DNA of 64,000 nt from an uncultured Opitutia bacterium (GCA_903872505.1 CAIQKV010000028.1:1-64000); one strand, 5' to 3'. Positions 49,997 through 60,018 are shown, numbered from the stretch's first letter. Numbers and translations are program-made. Notes: a model not told the origin generated them from the letters alone.

Positions 49997-51139
49997 ATGA
50001 GCCCCATCGTCAAGGTCGAGATCGGCCGCTTCGACTACGCGGTGGCGGGCGAGTTCAAGTTCTTCACGCCCGGCCCGGACGGCCGGGTCACCCGGCCCAG
50101 CGTGCTCGTCCGCCTGACCGACGCCGACGGCCGCACCGGCTGGGGCCAGGCCGTGCCCGTGCCGTCGTGGACCTACGAGACGGTCGAGACGGTGCTCACC
50201 ACGCTGCGGCATCACCTCGCGCCGCTGCTGCCGGGGCGCGATCCCGCGGACTTCGGCGGGCTGCACGCGGCCATGAACACCGCCATCCGCCCGGCGTTCT
50301 CCACCGGCCAGCCGCTGTGCAAGGCCGCGCTCGACCTCGCCTGCCATGACCTCGCCGGGAAGCAGCGCGGCGTGCCCGCGTGGAAACTCTTCGGCCCGCC
50401 CGGCGCGGCGCGCGCGGACCTCACGCTCAGCTGGACCGTCGCGTCGCCGAAGCGGGAGGTGATCGAGCAGCAGCTCGCCGAGGGCCGGGCGCGCGGCTAC
50501 CGGAATTTCAACATCAAGGTCGGCTACCCGCAGTCCGCGGAGTACGACCTCGAGCTCGCGCGCCGGGTGCGCGCCTTTGCGCCGGACAGCTTCCTCTGGG
50601 CCGACGCCAACACCGGCTACACGCCCGAGCAGGCGCTGGCCATGGCGCCGCAGCTGCACGCGGCCGGGGTGGACGTGCTCGAGTCCCCGCTCCCGCCCAC
50701 CGCGATCCGCGGCTACCAGGCGCTGAAAAAACAGGGCGCGCTGCCGATCCTGATGGACGAGGGCATCGTCGGGCCCGAGGTCGCCGCCGAGTTCATCGCG
50801 CTCGGCCTGATGGACGGCATGGCGCTGAAACCCGCGCGCAACGCCGGCCTCCGCCCGTCCGTGCTGATCGTCAACCAACTCCGCGCCGCGGGCCTCATGA
50901 TCCTCGGGTCCGGGCTGACCGACCCGGATTTTTCCCTCGCCGCCGCCGCGCAGCTCTACGCGTGGGCCGGCCTCACGTCGCCCTGCGCGCTCAACGGCCC
51001 GCAGTTCCTCGCCGATTCGCTCACCGGCGAAACGTTGGTGCCTAAGCACGACATGCTCACCGTACCCACCGCGCCCGGTCTCGGGCTCACGCCGGACGCC
51101 CGCGCCGCGCAGTGCCTCGAGCCGGTGGCCCCGCTCTAG
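49997..51139 (+). CDS. Enolase-superfamily enzyme (mandelate racemase/muconate lactonizing type)
   Basis: This 380-residue protein has the expected barrel residues: metal ligands in LWADANTGY near 198, LESPLPPTA near 225 and LMDEGIVGP near 250, and a C-terminal base Lys in MALKPARN near 275. On strand two the usual KxK reads NIK, keeping only the second lysine. The enzyme would abstract an alpha proton from a carboxylate sugar acid; the exact reaction is unknown. It ends tail-to-tail with the PhyH gene, overlapping by 4 bp. Confidence 0.87.
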   Translation: MSPIVKVEIGRFDYAVAGEFKFFTPGPDGRVTRPSVLVRLTDADGRTGWGQAVPVPSWTYETVETVLTTLRHHLAPLLPGRDPADFGGLHAAMNTAIRPAFSTGQPLCKAALDLACHDLAGKQRGVPAWKLFGPPGAARADLTLSWTVASPKREVIEQQLAEGRARGYRNFNIKVGYPQSAEYDLELARRVRAFAPDSFLWADANTGYTPEQALAMAPQLHAAGVDVLESPLPPTAIRGYQALKKQGALPILMDEGIVGPEVAAEFIALGLMDGMALKPARNAGLRPSVLIVNQLRAAGLMILGSGLTDPDFSLAAAAQLYAWAGLTSPCALNGPQFLADSLTGETLVPKHDMLTVPTAPGLGLTPDARAAQCLEPVAPL

Positions 51140-52065
51140 CCGCTCTTCTCCAGCTTGGAGTAGTCGCAGCCGATGAACAGTCCGTCGGGCCCCGCGAATT
51201 TGCGGCGATATTCCTCCTGCGGCGCGATCTTGGTCTCGGCGCTCTGGTAGTGGAATTGCAGCGCGCGCCGGCGCAGGCCCGAGTTGTTCACCGGCGTCTC
51301 GTGCGGCAGCAGGCCGTGGAAAATCATCAGGCCGCCCGGCGGGAGCTCGATCGGCACGGCGTCGGCGGGATTGACCTCCGGGGTGGTGATCTCGCAGTCG
51401 ACCTTGGACCACTCATGCCGGCGCGGCCCCGCCACGTGCCCGCCCGGGATCACATGCATGCAGCCGTTCGCGATGATCGCGCGGTCGAGCGCGATCCAGA
51501 CGCCGCAGACGCCGTCGAACCGGTTGACCGAGAAATACGCGAGGTCCTGGTGCCAGGGCTTCTCCGCGCCACCGTGGGCGGGCTTGCACAGCGCCATGCT
51601 GGAATACGGCTTGAACCCCGCGCCGAGCACCCCCTCGATCAGCGCCTGCAGCCGCGGATGCCGGTGCGCGATGTAGTCATAGATCGGCAGCTCCATGTCG
51701 TAGGATTGGAATTTGCGGATATTGTCCGCGAGCTCGTCCAGCCGGTCGGGGCGCGCCTCGTAGGTGCCTTCCACCTGGAAATGGAAATCGGTTTTGCGGC
51801 TCTTGAAGAGCATGCCGCGGCCGTTCTTGATCGCCTTGCCGAACTTGCCGATGCCGCCGACGTGCTCCGTGAGCTCCTCGTTGAACGCGTACTTGCGCAC
51901 GAGCTGGTTGATCCCGTCCGAGGCCTCCTGCACTTCCTGCGGCGTCAGCGCCTCGAGAAAGGCCAGGTAGCCGTCCTCGCGATAACGCTGGAGCATGGCG
52001 GCGTCGGGGCGATCGGGCAGCACGGGGTAGATGGCGGGGGGGTTCGCGGTTTTCACGGCGGGCAT
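51136..52065 (-). CDS. Phytanoyl-CoA dioxygenase (PhyH) family protein
   Basis: This 309-residue Fe(II)/2-oxoglutarate dioxygenase-fold protein has the iron triad as HQD in KPWHQDLAYFSV near 171 and the distal His in FHGLLPHETPVNNSG near 254. The Arg that binds 2-oxoglutarate is in LRRRALQFHY near 270. Substrate is unknown. It is 3 bp downstream of the alpha-galactosidase gene on the same strand, so the two probably share a transcript. Confidence 0.88.
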   Translation of the reverse strand: MPAVKTANPPAIYPVLPDRPDAAMLQRYREDGYLAFLEALTPQEVQEASDGINQLVRKYAFNEELTEHVGGIGKFGKAIKNGRGMLFKSRKTDFHFQVEGTYEARPDRLDELADNIRKFQSYDMELPIYDYIAHRHPRLQALIEGVLGAGFKPYSSMALCKPAHGGAEKPWHQDLAYFSVNRFDGVCGVWIALDRAIIANGCMHVIPGGHVAGPRRHEWSKVDCEITTPEVNPADAVPIELPPGGLMIFHGLLPHETPVNNSGLRRRALQFHYQSAETKIAPQEEYRRKFAGPDGLFIGCDYSKLEKSG

Positions 52066-52068
52066 GCT

Positions 52069-54543
52069 TTAAAACCGAACAGACCAGGAAGTCACGTTCG
52101 ACGTGGCCATGAGCGGCAGTTTGTGGGTGTCGCTCTCGCCCGGCGTCCCGGCGATCAGGATGAAGCCCGGCTCGCCTTTCGGGCGGAGCAGTTTTCCCGA
52201 AAGCGTGCGCGTCGCGGCGTTCCAGCGCACGTCCGACAGCTCGCGGCCGCCGCTCTGGTGAAAGCTCGTGCCGACCGGCCACGGGTGCGGGCGCGGCCGG
52301 CGCAACACCAGCAGCTTCACCGCCGGGCCGTGAAACCCGATGTCCAGCAGGCCGGGACCCGACTCCAGGATCGGGTTCATAAAGTCGCCCGGATGCCGGT
52401 AGTCGGCCTCGGGCCGCGCCGCGCGCGGGATCACCCCGAGAAACTGGCCCGACCAGAATTCATAGGCCCAGAGCTTCGCGCTGGCCGGCAGGCCGAGCCG
52501 GGTCAACTCGACCTGGTACCGCCGGGCCAGGCCCACGCCCGACCCCGCCTCGGTGGCAGGTTCGGTCCAGTTCATCACCGCGACGAGCGTCCACTCGTCC
52601 CAGTCGGCCCGCACCGGCAGCGCCCAGACGCACGCCCCGGCGGGTTCGCGCTCCTGCAGCAGCTCCAGCGCCAGTTGCTGGTTGGGGTCGTCGACGCGCA
52701 CTTCCGTCGGCCGTTTCTTCCCCTTGGGCTTCGCCTGGATCAGCGTCAGGTACGGCAGCGTGCCGGTCCTGACCGGGTGGAACAGGTCCACCGGCGTCGC
52801 CGGCGTGTCGTTCGGCGGCAGGGTCGCGAGCAGGACGGCCCAGCGGTCCTCCGGCAGCGTCGTCAGGTTGTCGCCGAGGTCCACGTGACCCGCGCCCATG
52901 AACGTGACGGTCGCGCGCAACCGCGCCTCCTCCAGCGTGCCGGGCAGGCCGAGCACGAGGCACGAGGGCTGCAGCAGCACCCAGCGTTGCTTGAACAGAT
53001 GGCACGCATAGCTCGTGTAAACCTCGCGCAGGTGCCGCCAGCCCAGGCCGGTGTTGCCGGTGTCGAGAATCGTGTAGCACAGCGCCGCGATCCCCGCCCC
53101 GGCGAGGTCCGTGCCCGAGCAGTCCAGCAGCAGCGCCGGCTCGCCCTGCGAGTTCAGCGCCTCCTGCGCGATGCGCAGGGCGGTGCGCACCGCCTCCCGC
53201 GCCCGCGGGTTGACGAGGCGCGGGTTGTGCCGGCCGCGCAGCTTCTCGCCGGTGACGATGCCCGCAAAATCCCACTTCACGTAGCGCACGCCCTTGCGCG
53301 CCAGCGCCGTGAAACCCCGCCGCAGCCACGCCTGCGCGCCGGGATGCGACACATCGAGGGCGTAGACCGGGCAGAACGGCGCCCAGAACCAGTGGTAGTT
53401 GACGAACGGCTTGCCGTCGGCGCCGCGCAGCAGCCACTCGGGATGCTCGCGGGCGATCGGGTGCGTCTCTGCCACACAGAGGGAGCCCGCCCACACGCCG
53501 AGCTCGAAGGACTCCTTCCGCAGCTCGCCGCTCAGCCAGCCGAAGCCGCGGCCGAAGCGCTCGTTCTCCTCGAAGAAAGTCGGGATGTTACCCTGCTGCC
53601 AGCCGAGGTCGATCTGCAGGTATTTCAGGCCGAGCTGGTCGAGGCGGCGCGCCCGGGCGGCCCGCGCGGTGGCGAGCAGGTGGGCCTCGCTCACGCCGAG
53701 CCGGTAGGGATACCAGCTGCACCAGTTCGCCAGCGGCAGGGGCGTGGCCTTGAACCCGTTGCGCGCCTTGATCCGGTCGCCATGCGCCCCGAGCAGCGCG
53801 AGCGGATCGGGTCCCGCCTCGAGCGCAAAATCGCCGAGCGCAAGGATCTCGCCCGGTTCGAGCGGAAAGTCGCCGCCGTCGAGGTCGATCGTGAACCGGC
53901 GGAAGGGCGGGACCTTCCCGGACTGAGCGGCGGCCGTCCCGCCTGCGGGGGTGGCCTGCGCCGCGCCTCCGTCCACGTTGTCCTGCCCCGAGGTCATGCG
54001 GCCGGTCGCACCGGTCATCCGGCCCGTCAGGTTCGGCAGCCAGCGGTCCACCGTCTCGAAGCCGATCAGCAGGCCGCTGCGCGCGGCCGGATTATAGAAC
54101 ACGGCGTGCGTCTGGCTCGTGAACGCGCCCATCGTGCCGTCGAGCGCCTTGAGCCCGTCGCTGCCGGTCAGCATCTGCCGGGGCGTGCGGACGCGGCCCA
54201 GGTAGGCGCTCTGCTCGAGGATGCGCACGTTGTCGGGTTGGACGCCGAGGACCAGCCGCCGGGACTCGAAGAGGGTCGCGTGGTTGAGCGCCACCGGGCG
54301 GATGGTCGGGTTGCGCAGCGTGGTGGTCACGCGCACACGGTTCGGCGTCTCTTGGTCGAACACCTGGACCAGCTCCGCCCTGGCGCTGCGCCACGTCGCG
54401 GTCCGCTGGTTCGCGGCGCCGGTCACCCTGGCGAAACGCAGGGGTTCCGCCCGGCCGTCGAGCACGAGCTGCGGGCCGCCCGGGCCAAAGACAAACCCGC
54501 CCGCCGCCCACGTGACCTGGCCCGCGCTGAAGGTGATTTTCAT
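52069..54543 (-). CDS. GH36-like alpha-galactosidase
   Basis: This 824-residue protein has an N-terminal beta domain and a TIM barrel with NWCSWYPYRLGVSE near 288 and LKYLQIDLGWQQG near 320. The nucleophile region YVKWDFAG lies near 426 and the acid/base region LLLDCSGT near 474. A C-terminal beta domain follows. A Gly/Ala/Thr-rich linker near 178-210 (GRMTGATGRMTSGQDN and PAGGTAAA) looks like an inserted low-complexity loop. No signal peptide is seen. A TAACCTA/TGGGTTA palindrome lies 32 bp upstream of the start. Confidence 0.86.
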   Translation of the reverse strand: MKITFSAGQVTWAAGGFVFGPGGPQLVLDGRAEPLRFARVTGAANQRTATWRSARAELVQVFDQETPNRVRVTTTLRNPTIRPVALNHATLFESRRLVLGVQPDNVRILEQSAYLGRVRTPRQMLTGSDGLKALDGTMGAFTSQTHAVFYNPAARSGLLIGFETVDRWLPNLTGRMTGATGRMTSGQDNVDGGAAQATPAGGTAAAQSGKVPPFRRFTIDLDGGDFPLEPGEILALGDFALEAGPDPLALLGAHGDRIKARNGFKATPLPLANWCSWYPYRLGVSEAHLLATARAARARRLDQLGLKYLQIDLGWQQGNIPTFFEENERFGRGFGWLSGELRKESFELGVWAGSLCVAETHPIAREHPEWLLRGADGKPFVNYHWFWAPFCPVYALDVSHPGAQAWLRRGFTALARKGVRYVKWDFAGIVTGEKLRGRHNPRLVNPRAREAVRTALRIAQEALNSQGEPALLLDCSGTDLAGAGIAALCYTILDTGNTGLGWRHLREVYTSYACHLFKQRWVLLQPSCLVLGLPGTLEEARLRATVTFMGAGHVDLGDNLTTLPEDRWAVLLATLPPNDTPATPVDLFHPVRTGTLPYLTLIQAKPKGKKRPTEVRVDDPNQQLALELLQEREPAGACVWALPVRADWDEWTLVAVMNWTEPATEAGSGVGLARRYQVELTRLGLPASAKLWAYEFWSGQFLGVIPRAARPEADYRHPGDFMNPILESGPGLLDIGFHGPAVKLLVLRRPRPHPWPVGTSFHQSGGRELSDVRWNAATRTLSGKLLRPKGEPGFILIAGTPGESDTHKLPLMATSNVTSWSVRF

Positions 54544-54574
54544 GATCTTCGCATCGGCGATCCCCGATTCATAC

Positions 54575-54589
54575 TAACCTATTGGGTTA
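54575..54589. promoter_or_regulatory. Candidate operator TAACCTATTGGGTTA
   Basis: A 15-bp near-palindrome lies in the 70-bp gap between the Gfo/Idh/MocA gene and the alpha-galactosidase start. It matches the core at 36806-36820 in 13 of 15 positions. In contrast to that site it has no long flanking stem, so an operator is more likely than a terminator here. Confidence 0.45.
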
Positions 54590-54613
54590 TAAACAGACTC
54601 GGGTTGCGGGGAA

Positions 54614-55528
54614 TCAGAGCAGCACTTCCTTGCCGTGGGCCGCGCTGCTTTCGTTGGCCGCCTCGATGAAGCGGATGAGCTCGATGGTTTCCTCCGGGTC
54701 GACCGGCACGGCGCCGCCCTGGAAAAACGCCAGGTACGCCTCGGTCAGGCTGGCATAGAACGGCTTCACCTGTGTCTGCACGTTCACCGCCACCGAGGTC
54801 TTCTCAAAGTGCACCAGCCCGTGCATCTCGTAGTTGCCGGTGCGGCTGCCCCGGACCGTGCCGATGCGGCCGTCCGCCCACACGCCCGTCGCGAGGTCGT
54901 ACGGCCCGTTCGTGACGCAGCGCACGCTGCGGCAGCCGCGGCCCATCGCGGTGTACAGCATCTCGACGGCGTGGATGCCGTACCAGAACAGCCCGGGGTT
55001 CGTCTTCTCGTGCGCGGCGGCGCCGCAGAAGTCCGCGCCCTTGACGGTCGCGCGTGTCTCGGGGGTCACGACCTTCACCAGCGCCTCGGTGAAGCGGAGC
55101 GACGAGGCCGAGAAGAGCCGCACGTTGTGCTTTTTCGCCGTCGCAAACATCGCCTTCGCGTCGGCCGTACTGACGGCGAAAGGCTTGTCCATGAAGACCG
55201 GCTTGCCGAAGGGCGCGATCCGCGCGAACTGCCCGGGATGGGTGCGCCCGTCGAGCGAGGTCAGCAGGATCGCGTCGCACGCCTGCGCCACCGCCTCGGG
55301 ACTGTCCACGATCGTCACGCCGAACTTGTCGCGCAGCTCGGCCGTGTAGCCGGGGACGCGGCTGATGCTCGCCTCGATGTCGGGCGAGCCGCCGGGCCAG
55401 GCCGCGGTGACGCGGGCGCCTTTCAGCGCCTGCTTCGAGGCGGGATTGTTGAACGTGTCGGTGAAGACGATCACGTGCGACGTATCGAGACCGATAATGC
55501 CGAGTTTCAATTCGCGGGACGGTTTCAT
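54614..55528 (-). CDS. Gfo/Idh/MocA-family oxidoreductase
   Basis: From ATG 55528 this is a 304-residue NAD(P)-dependent dehydrogenase. The Rossmann motif reads LGIIGLDTSH at 8-17, and the dinucleotide/substrate lysine lies in KPVFMDKPFA near 108. The C-terminal substrate domain has FWYGIHAVEMLYTAMGRG near 180 with the usual His. It would oxidise a sugar or cyclitol; the substrate is unknown. The upstream extension of the frame is Ala/Gly-rich and unlikely to be translated. Confidence 0.88.
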   Translation of the reverse strand: MKPSRELKLGIIGLDTSHVIVFTDTFNNPASKQALKGARVTAAWPGGSPDIEASISRVPGYTAELRDKFGVTIVDSPEAVAQACDAILLTSLDGRTHPGQFARIAPFGKPVFMDKPFAVSTADAKAMFATAKKHNVRLFSASSLRFTEALVKVVTPETRATVKGADFCGAAAHEKTNPGLFWYGIHAVEMLYTAMGRGCRSVRCVTNGPYDLATGVWADGRIGTVRGSRTGNYEMHGLVHFEKTSVAVNVQTQVKPFYASLTEAYLAFFQGGAVPVDPEETIELIRFIEAANESSAAHGKEVLL

Positions 55529-55630
55529 CGCCGGCGAGCTTGCTCCGCCCGGCGCGGTGGTTCCAGCGCAGAGTGCGGGCGCATTCGGTATTTTCATTCC
55601 CCGGGGTGATATGCATCATGCGGAAACCTG

Positions 55631-56641
55631 ATGGCCGCCCTCCCCGCCCCACCCACCCTGCCCCGCGTCCGCGTGCTCGCCACCGGCGGCACCATCGCCG
55701 GCGCCCACACCGACGGCTCGCGCAGCTACCAGGCCGCCGCCTTCTCGATCGACACGCTGATCCGGGCCGTCCCGCAACTCGCCACCCTGGCCCGGCTCGA
55801 GGTGGAGCAGGTCGCCGCCCTGGGCAGCCAGGACATGAACGAGGCCGTGTGGTTGAAGCTCGCCGCGCGGGCGCAGGCCGCGCTGGCGGAGCCCGACGTC
55901 GCCGCCGTGGTCATCACCCACGGCACCGACACAATGGAGGAGACCGGCTACTTCCTGAACCTCACCGTGCCCAGCGACAAACCCATCGTGCTCGTGGGCG
56001 CGATGCGCCCGGCCACGGAAATCAGCGCCGACGGCCCGATGAACCTCTACAATGCCGTGGCGGTCGCCGCGCATCCCGGGGCCCGCGGCCGGGGCGTGCT
56101 CGTGGTCGCCAACGACGAGATCCATTTCGCGCGCGAGGTGGCCAAGACCAACACGACCCAGGTCGGCACCTTCAAGGCCACGCACCGCGGCCTTGCGGGC
56201 CTGGTTCACGCCGGCCGGCTGCATCTCTATGCGCCGCCGGTGCGCCGGCACACCACCGCCAGCGAGTTCTCCCTCGCCGGGGTCACGGCCCTGCCGCGCG
56301 TGGACATCGTCTACGCGCACGCCGGGATGGGCCGCGAGCTGATCGACGCCGCGGTCCGCGCCGGGGCGAAGGGCCTCGTCATCGCCGGCGTCGGCGACGG
56401 CAACCTGAACGCCGTCGCCCTGGCGGCCGCGGCCGCCGCGGCCCGCGCGGGCGTAGCGGTCGTCCGCAGCTCGCGCACCGGCGGCGGCGTGGTCGAGCGC
56501 AACCTGGAGGTGGACGATGACGCGCTGGGTTTCATCGCCGCCGACGAGCTCAACCCGCAGAAGGCCCGGGTGCTGCTGATGCTGGGCCTGACGCGCACCA
56601 GCGATCCGCGCGGGCTGCAGGAGATGTTTTTCACCTACTAG
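55631..56641 (+). CDS. L-asparaginase
   Basis: This 336-residue enzyme hydrolyses asparagine to aspartate and ammonia. The first catalytic Thr is in VLATGGTIAG near 15-24, and the second lies in VITHGTDTMEETGYF near 96. LVGAMRPATEISADGPMNLYNA near 118 and SSRTGGGVV near 285 are further family blocks. No signal peptide is present, so it is probably a cytoplasmic member despite type II-like sequence. Its end overlaps the convergent DUF2127 gene by 11 bp. Confidence 0.95.
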   Translation: MAALPAPPTLPRVRVLATGGTIAGAHTDGSRSYQAAAFSIDTLIRAVPQLATLARLEVEQVAALGSQDMNEAVWLKLAARAQAALAEPDVAAVVITHGTDTMEETGYFLNLTVPSDKPIVLVGAMRPATEISADGPMNLYNAVAVAAHPGARGRGVLVVANDEIHFAREVAKTNTTQVGTFKATHRGLAGLVHAGRLHLYAPPVRRHTTASEFSLAGVTALPRVDIVYAHAGMGRELIDAAVRAGAKGLVIAGVGDGNLNAVALAAAAAAARAGVAVVRSSRTGGGVVERNLEVDDDALGFIAADELNPQKARVLLMLGLTRTSDPRGLQEMFFTY

Positions 56642-57134
56642 GCGGGGGCGCCGCCGCCGCGGCCAGCTCGCGGTCCTGCTCGGTGGAGTGAACCAGGGCG
56701 TAGGCCATGTACGCGACGATGCCGAGGTTGGTGGCCAGGATCCCGACCTTCAGCCCGGTAAAGTGGTGGAACAGCTCGTAGATCTCGACCGGCACGTAGA
56801 TCGCGCCCGAGGCGAGCGCGAACCACTCCGCCCAGCGCCGTTCATACCACAGGCCGTAGGCCTCGACCGCGCGGACCAGCGAGTAAATCGCCGCGAAGGA
56901 CGCGAAGAGCCAGAGGCGCGCGTCCGTCACCTGCTGCGCCGCATCCAGAAAAATCCGCGGGTACTTGCCGGCTGGGTTCAGGTGGCTGTGGCGGACCAGC
57001 TGTTCCGCCACGGCCTGCACGTCGCGGTGGATCAGCGCCAGCAACCCGAAGCCGGCGGCCAGCACCAGCACCGCCTTGGCGGCCTCCACGACCGCCACGG
57101 CCCGCATCCCGGCCAGCAAGGGTTTCCGAATCAT
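56631..57134 (-). CDS. DUF2127 membrane protein
   Basis: This 167-residue protein has four predicted helices (about 10-35, 72-92, 100-122, 128-150). The features VEAAKAVLVLAAGFGLLALIHRD, AVEAYGLWYERRWAEWFALASGAIYVPVEIYEL and LATNLGIVAYMAYAL are typical of DUF2127. Function is unknown. It overlaps the asparaginase gene tail-to-tail. Confidence 0.85.
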   Translation of the reverse strand: MIRKPLLAGMRAVAVVEAAKAVLVLAAGFGLLALIHRDVQAVAEQLVRHSHLNPAGKYPRIFLDAAQQVTDARLWLFASFAAIYSLVRAVEAYGLWYERRWAEWFALASGAIYVPVEIYELFHHFTGLKVGILATNLGIVAYMAYALVHSTEQDRELAAAAAPPPSR

Positions 57135-57305
57135 GGACCCGGATCATAAATTCTGGCTGGCCGGATGCAACCGGCACCACTCCCCACCCACCCGGTTGGT
57201 GCTCGCAAACGTCCGGATTTTTTATACCCCGGAAGGTGTCAAATCCACGGCCCGCGGACCACCCGCCTGCCGGCCGGCCATCACCTCCCTCCCGCGACCC
57301 ATACC

Positions 57306-57632
57306 ATGCGCATTACCACCCCCAACCCCGATGAGGAGCCTCCGCGGGAAATCCCGCTGGAGGTCCAGCTGTGGGTCTCGAAAGGCTGGACCGTCATCGA
57401 TACGCAGCGCCGGGGCTTCGTGCTGCTGGGCGTTAAATCGATGAATGGGCGGAGCAAGTTCCTCATCACGCTGGGCGTCATTCTCCTGTGCCTGTTCCAT
57501 TTCAGCCTGCGCCTGCCCCTCGCCGGCGTGCTGCTGCTCGTGGCGGCCTGGCTGGACTACAAGTTCCTGACCAAGCCGCCCACAAAGTTTTTTCCCGCCG
57601 AGGGGGAAAAGACCCGCACCATGGAGCGTTGA
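57306..57632 (+). CDS. Small membrane protein of unknown function
   Basis: From ATG 57306 this is 108 residues: a charged N-terminus (EEPPREIPLEVQLWVSKGW), one or two hydrophobic segments near 52-82, and a basic Pro/Lys tail. No family is recognised. It precedes the metal ATPase by 39 bp and may be co-transcribed with it. Confidence 0.6.
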   Translation: MRITTPNPDEEPPREIPLEVQLWVSKGWTVIDTQRRGFVLLGVKSMNGRSKFLITLGVILLCLFHFSLRLPLAGVLLLVAAWLDYKFLTKPPTKFFPAEGEKTRTMER

Positions 57633-57671
57633 GGGCGCTCCCGGCGGCCACCCGGCCACCGGGGAAGGCTC

Positions 57672-60005
57672 GTGTTCGTTGCCGGCATCAGCCAAGGTGG
57701 AGCAAGGCACCCGCCTGTTGCTCCCGCCGGCCATGACGAACCCGCAGCCCAGTCTCCCGCCGTGAAATCGCCGCCCCACGCGGAGTATTTCTGCCCGTGC
57801 TGCCCCGGCGTCGAGTCGGCCCACCCGGGCGATTGCCCGATGTGCGGCATGGCCCTGGAGCACCACCTCGGCCAGGCCGCGCCCGGACCAGCCGGCTACA
57901 CCTGCCCGATGCACCCGCAGGTCAAGCAGAACCACCCCGGCGATTGTCCCCTCTGCGGCATGGCCCTTGAGCCCGTGACGATGGGTGCAGCCGCGGCCGA
58001 CGCAGAAAACCCCGAACTGCGCGACATGACCCGGCGTTTCTGGATCGGGGGCGCCCTCGCCCTGCCGGTCTTCGCGCTCGGGATGGCCCACCTCGTGCCG
58101 GGGCTCGCGCACGCCGCCGGCGGCACCGTCAGCCGCTGGATTCAGTTCCTCTTGTCCACCCCGGTGGTCTGGTGGGCCGGCTGGCCGTTCTTTGTCCGCG
58201 CTGCGCGGTCCATCCGCAACGGCCACTGGAACATGTTCACGCTCATCGCCGCCGGCGTGGGCGCGGCCTGGACCTACAGCGTGGTCGCGTTTTTCCTGCC
58301 GGGCGTGTTCCCGCCGGCGGCGCGGTCCCACGGCGGCATGGTCGAGGTTTATTTTGAAGCCGCCGCCGACATCATCGTGCTGGTGCTGCTCGGGCAGGTA
58401 CTCGAGCTCCGCGCCCGGGCGCGTACCTCCGGCGCCATCCGGGCGCTCCTCGATCTCGCCCCGCCCACCGCCCTGCGTGTCACGGCGGCGGGCGACGTCG
58501 AGATCGCGCTGGCGGAGGTCAAGGCCGGCGACCGGCTGCGCGTGCGCCCCGGCGGGAAGATCCCCGTGGACGGTGTCGTGGAGGAAGGCGCGTCGTCCGT
58601 CGACGAGTCCATGCTCACCGGCGAGTCGCTCCCCGTGGAAAAAAAGGCCGGCGACGGCGTGACCGGCGGCACGGTCAACGGGACCGGCGGGTTCATCCTC
58701 CGCGCGGACAAGGTCGGGGCGGATTCGCTGCTGGCGCGCATCGTGCAGCTGGTGGCGGAGGCACAGCGCAGCCGCGCGCCGATCCAGGGCCTGGCCGACC
58801 GGGTGGCCGGCATCTTCGTGCCCGCGGTCGTGGCCGTCGCGCTGCTGACCTTTGTGCTCTGGTATTTCCTGGGGCCCGAGCCGCGGCTGGCCGTGGCGCT
58901 GGTGAACGCCGTGGCGGTGCTGATCATCGCCTGCCCCTGCGCGCTCGGCCTCGCCACGCCCATGGCCATCATGGTCGGCGTCGGGCGCGGCGCCCGGGCC
59001 GGCGTGCTGGTGAAAAACGCCGAGGCGCTCGAGCAGCTGGGCCGCGTGCACTGGCTCGTGGTGGACAAGACCGGGACCCTCACCGAGGGCCGGCCGCGGC
59101 TCACGGAGGTCCTGCCGGCTGCGGGCTTCGAGGCAACCGCGCTCCTTCAGGCGGCGGCCTCGCTCGAGCGCGGCTCCGAGCACCCGCTGGCCGCCGCCAT
59201 CGTGCGGGGCGCAGCCGAGCGAAAACTTTCGCTCCGCGAGGTCGCCGGTTTCCGCTCCGTCACCGCCGGCGGCGTCGCCGGCCAGCTCGACGGCCAAACC
59301 GTGCTCGTGGGGACGTTGTCCTTCCTGGCCGCCGAGGGCACCGCCGTGGACGCCGCGCTGCAGGCGCGGGCCGAGGTTTTGCAGGCCGACGGGCAGACCG
59401 TGCTGTTCGTCGCGCGGGCCGGGCGGGCGGCCGGCCTGCTCGCGGTCGCCGATCCGATCAAGGCCTCCACGCCCGAGGCGATCGTCATGCTGCACGCCCT
59501 GGGCGTGAAGCTGTTCATGACGACCGGGGACAACCGCCGCACCGCCGCGGCCGTCGCCCGCCAGCTCGGGCTCGATGAGTTCGAGGCCGAGGTCGATCCC
59601 GCCGGCAAGATCCGGAAGGTCCAGGCGCTCCGGCAGGGCGGCCGGGGCGTCGCCATGGCCGGTGACGGAATCAACGACGCGCCCGCGCTCGCCGCCGCCG
59701 ATGTCGGCATCGCCATGGGCACCGGCACCGACGTCGCGATGCAGAGCGCCGGGATCGTCCTCGTGCGCGGCGACCTGCGGGGCATCGCCAAGGCCGTCCG
59801 CCTGTCCCGGGCGACGCTGCGCAACATCCGGCAGAACCTGTTCTTCGCCTTCGTCTACAACGTGGCCGGCGTCCCGATCGCCGCCGGCGTGCTCTATCCG
59901 TTCTTCGGCGTGCTGCTCAGCCCCGTGCTCGCCGCCGCCGCGATGAGCCTGAGCTGCGTTTCCCTGATCACCAACGCCCTGCGCCTGCGGCACGTCGAGC
60001 TGTAG
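57672..60005 (+). CDS. P1B-type heavy-metal (copper) ATPase
   Basis: This 777-residue pump starts at GTG 57672; no in-frame ATG lies nearby. The N-terminus has two heavy-metal-binding HMBD repeats (YFCPCCPGV...CPMCGMALE near 38-62 and YTCPMHPQV...CPLCGMALE near 75-100) in place of the usual GMxCxxC domain. The transport site CPC is in [13 protein letters not shown] near 420. The phosphorylation site is DKTGTLTEG near 463 and the hinge [12 protein letters not shown] near 662. It would export Cu+ or Ag+ at the inner membrane. Confidence 0.95.
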   Translation: MFVAGISQGGARHPPVAPAGHDEPAAQSPAVKSPPHAEYFCPCCPGVESAHPGDCPMCGMALEHHLGQAAPGPAGYTCPMHPQVKQNHPGDCPLCGMALEPVTMGAAAADAENPELRDMTRRFWIGGALALPVFALGMAHLVPGLAHAAGGTVSRWIQFLLSTPVVWWAGWPFFVRAARSIRNGHWNMFTLIAAGVGAAWTYSVVAFFLPGVFPPAARSHGGMVEVYFEAAADIIVLVLLGQVLELRARARTSGAIRALLDLAPPTALRVTAAGDVEIALAEVKAGDRLRVRPGGKIPVDGVVEEGASSVDESMLTGESLPVEKKAGDGVTGGTVNGTGGFILRADKVGADSLLARIVQLVAEAQRSRAPIQGLADRVAGIFVPAVVAVALLTFVLWYFLGPEPRLAVALVNAVAVLIIACPCALGLATPMAIMVGVGRGARAGVLVKNAEALEQLGRVHWLVVDKTGTLTEGRPRLTEVLPAAGFEATALLQAAASLERGSEHPLAAAIVRGAAERKLSLREVAGFRSVTAGGVAGQLDGQTVLVGTLSFLAAEGTAVDAALQARAEVLQADGQTVLFVARAGRAAGLLAVADPIKASTPEAIVMLHALGVKLFMTTGDNRRTAAAVARQLGLDEFEAEVDPAGKIRKVQALRQGGRGVAMAGDGINDAPALAAADVGIAMGTGTDVAMQSAGIVLVRGDLRGIAKAVRLSRATLRNIRQNLFFAFVYNVAGVPIAAGVLYPFFGVLLSPVLAAAAMSLSCVSLITNALRLRHVEL

Positions 60006-60018
60006 CGCCCCCCACTTT

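Noticed and set aside
51112-54669. Open frame of 1185 codons on the plus strand
   Set aside because: It is antisense to the PhyH and alpha-galactosidase genes, which have clear catalytic motifs. Its translation is Arg/Ala/Gly-rich with no domain, as expected from a high-GC shadow frame.
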